A stretch of DNA of 6,305 nt from Bacteroides sp. (GTDB taxonomy: Bacteria > Bacteroidota > Bacteroidia > Bacteroidales > Bacteroidaceae). Each line of letters begins with the position of its first letter. Positions within the stretch are counted from its first letter, which is position 1. The stretch covers positions 1-6,305 of the forward strand of contig DYCT01000130.1 of assembly GCA_019417975.1 (NCBI GenBank), in the 5' to 3' direction. The translations under genes and the position numbers were made by a program. The notes under the pieces are model-generated. The model was not told where the DNA came from, ran no database searches, and worked only from the letters and a program-made list of their open reading frames with translations. Shown here piece after piece: positions 5,445 to 6,305 of this stretch.

Positions 5445-6209
5445 TTATCTTTTCTTATAAGAGATTGTTCCTGTTGCCTGATTGGTAGGCATTACCAACA
5501 ATTCGGCCACTTGGATATGTGCAGGCACCGATGCAGCAAAAAATGCCATTTCTGCAATGTCTGCTCCATTAAGAGGCTTGATACCTTTATAGAAATCGTC
5601 GGCACGCTCTTTATCGCCACGATAACGAACCACTGTAAAATTGGTCTCTACCATTCCCGGCTTGATATTAGTGACGCGAAGCGGAGTGTCGACCAAATCA
5701 ATGCGCAAGCCGTCGGACAGGGCTTTTACCGCTGCTTTGGTGGCACAATATACACTGCCACCCGGATAAGCTGCATCACCGGCAATCGAGCCGATATTGA
5801 TAATATGGCCCTTTCCACGTTCTACCATTCCCGGCACAACCATACGAGTCATGGCCAATAAGCCTTTGATGTTTGTATCAATAACAATATCCCATTCGTC
5901 CAAGTCACCTTCAAATTCTTTATCGACACCGATTACCAACCCAGCGTTATTGATGAGGATATCTATGTCTTTCCATTTCCCTTGCAGAGAATTCAAGGCT
6001 TCGGATGCAGCTTGACGCTGACGGACATCAAAAGGCAATAAACATACCTCAATGCCATATGCTGACTCCAGCTCCGCTTTCAGCGACTCCAGCTTAGCCA
6101 CATTGCGACCATTTAAAATCAAGTTTGCACCTTCAGATGCAAACTTACGTGCACATCCTTCACCGATGCCGCTTGTTGCTCCGGTAATAAATACAATCTT
6201 ATCTTTCAT
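5445..6209 (-). CDS. ydfG: SDR-family NADP-dependent oxidoreductase, YdfG-like (3-hydroxy acid / serine dehydrogenase)
   Basis: This classical short-chain dehydrogenase has 254 residues, close to the 248 of E. coli YdfG, which oxidises 3-hydroxy acids such as L-allo-threonine and serine with NADP. The Rossmann motif TGATSGIG is at 9-16. NGR (33-35), with Arg35 after beta-2, favours NADP(H). Asp61 (FDV), NNAG at 87-90 and Asn113 are in place. The catalytic tetrad is completed by Ser141, Tyr154 and Lys158 (YCATK), with KPGMVET at 183-189. Segments such as DIDILINNAGL, TRMVVPGMVERGKGHIINIGS and the C-terminal LPAH-like VPAHIQV track YdfG closely from memory. The protein is cytosolic. The ATG at 6209 puts the Rossmann motif at the usual distance from the start. 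It is the first gene of a probable two-gene unit with the SPOR lipoprotein. The substrate is inferred only from the subfamily. Confidence 0.92.
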   Translation of the reverse strand: MKDKIVFITGATSGIGEGCARKFASEGANLILNGRNVAKLESLKAELESAYGIEVCLLPFDVRQRQAASEALNSLQGKWKDIDILINNAGLVIGVDKEFEGDLDEWDIVIDTNIKGLLAMTRMVVPGMVERGKGHIINIGSIAGDAAYPGGSVYCATKAAVKALSDGLRIDLVDTPLRVTNIKPGMVETNFTVVRYRGDKERADDFYKGIKPLNGADIAEMAFFAASVPAHIQVAELLVMPTNQATGTISYKKR

Positions 6210-6236
6210 ATTTCTCTTGCTTTAGTAATAGACGAG

Positions 6237-6244
6237 CAAAAATA
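6237..6244 (-). promoter_or_regulatory. Candidate -7 promoter box of the SDR gene
   Basis: TATTTTTG on the minus strand matches the Bacteroidetes -7 consensus TAnnTTTG exactly. It ends 27 bases before the ATG. The best upstream TTG lies 16 bases away, shorter than the usual 19-21, so the -33 part is weak. A purine-rich AAGAGAAAT precedes the ATG, but no strong Shine-Dalgarno is present. Confidence 0.5.
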
Positions 6245-6305
6245 CGTCATATTAGGTTAGCAAGCGCACAAGGGTGGTTAAAATTATTTAAGTAATATAC
6301 AGTTT

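Noticed and set aside
5301..5861. A 186-codon plus-strand open frame across the lipoprotein/SDR junction
   Set aside because: It runs antisense through two well-supported genes and has a Cys/His-rich composition without a domain; it is a shadow frame.
1..6305. CRISPR array, insertion sequence or riboswitch
   Set aside because: I found no regularly spaced repeats beyond one pair, no transposase, and no recognisable riboswitch core.

Overview
The window looks like chromosomal DNA of a Bacteroidales bacterium, probably Bacteroides or Parabacteroides. The supporting signs are moderate-to-low GC, candidate promoters carrying the Bacteroidetes -7 box TAnnTTTG, weak Shine-Dalgarno sequences, a Bacteroides-type GH13 alpha-amylase and a lipoprotein with a SPOR domain. 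The genus call is inference. Nothing here looks like a plasmid, prophage or insertion sequence.

Layout: (1) Bases 1-1670, + strand: the 3' part of a GH13 alpha-amylase gene, followed by a strong intrinsic terminator at 1711-1753. (2) Bases 1671-1980: a 310-base intergenic region between convergent genes. Besides the terminator it holds a hairpin directly after the stop codon of the minus-strand gene, a 20-bp long-range stem and an exact 20-bp-period direct repeat. (3) Bases 4634-1981, - strand: a compact three-gene run with a UbiA/MenA-type prenyltransferase, a CPBP-family membrane protease and a 361-residue homologue of HpaII-family restriction endonucleases. The gaps are 29 and 36 bases. 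(4) Bases 4846-4758, - strand: tRNA-Ser(CGA) with its own promoter-like box and an intrinsic terminator. (5) Bases 6209-4909, - strand: a YdfG-like short-chain dehydrogenase followed by a SPOR-domain lipoprotein, with a clear candidate promoter upstream.

Most of the content is housekeeping metabolism and envelope biology. The exception is the HpaII-like gene. It has no DNA methyltransferase beside it on either side, it sits last in a run of membrane-protein genes, and it carries Arg where I expect the catalytic Lys of the family. CCGG, the HpaII target, is common throughout the window, including inside this gene. Together these suggest a solitary, possibly catalytically silent or repurposed nuclease-fold protein rather than half of an ordinary restriction-modification system. 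The second notable item is the structured region just downstream of that gene. Its stems stay paired through G-U wobbles only when read as minus-strand RNA, which points to a functional 3' UTR, a small RNA or a dispersed repeat.
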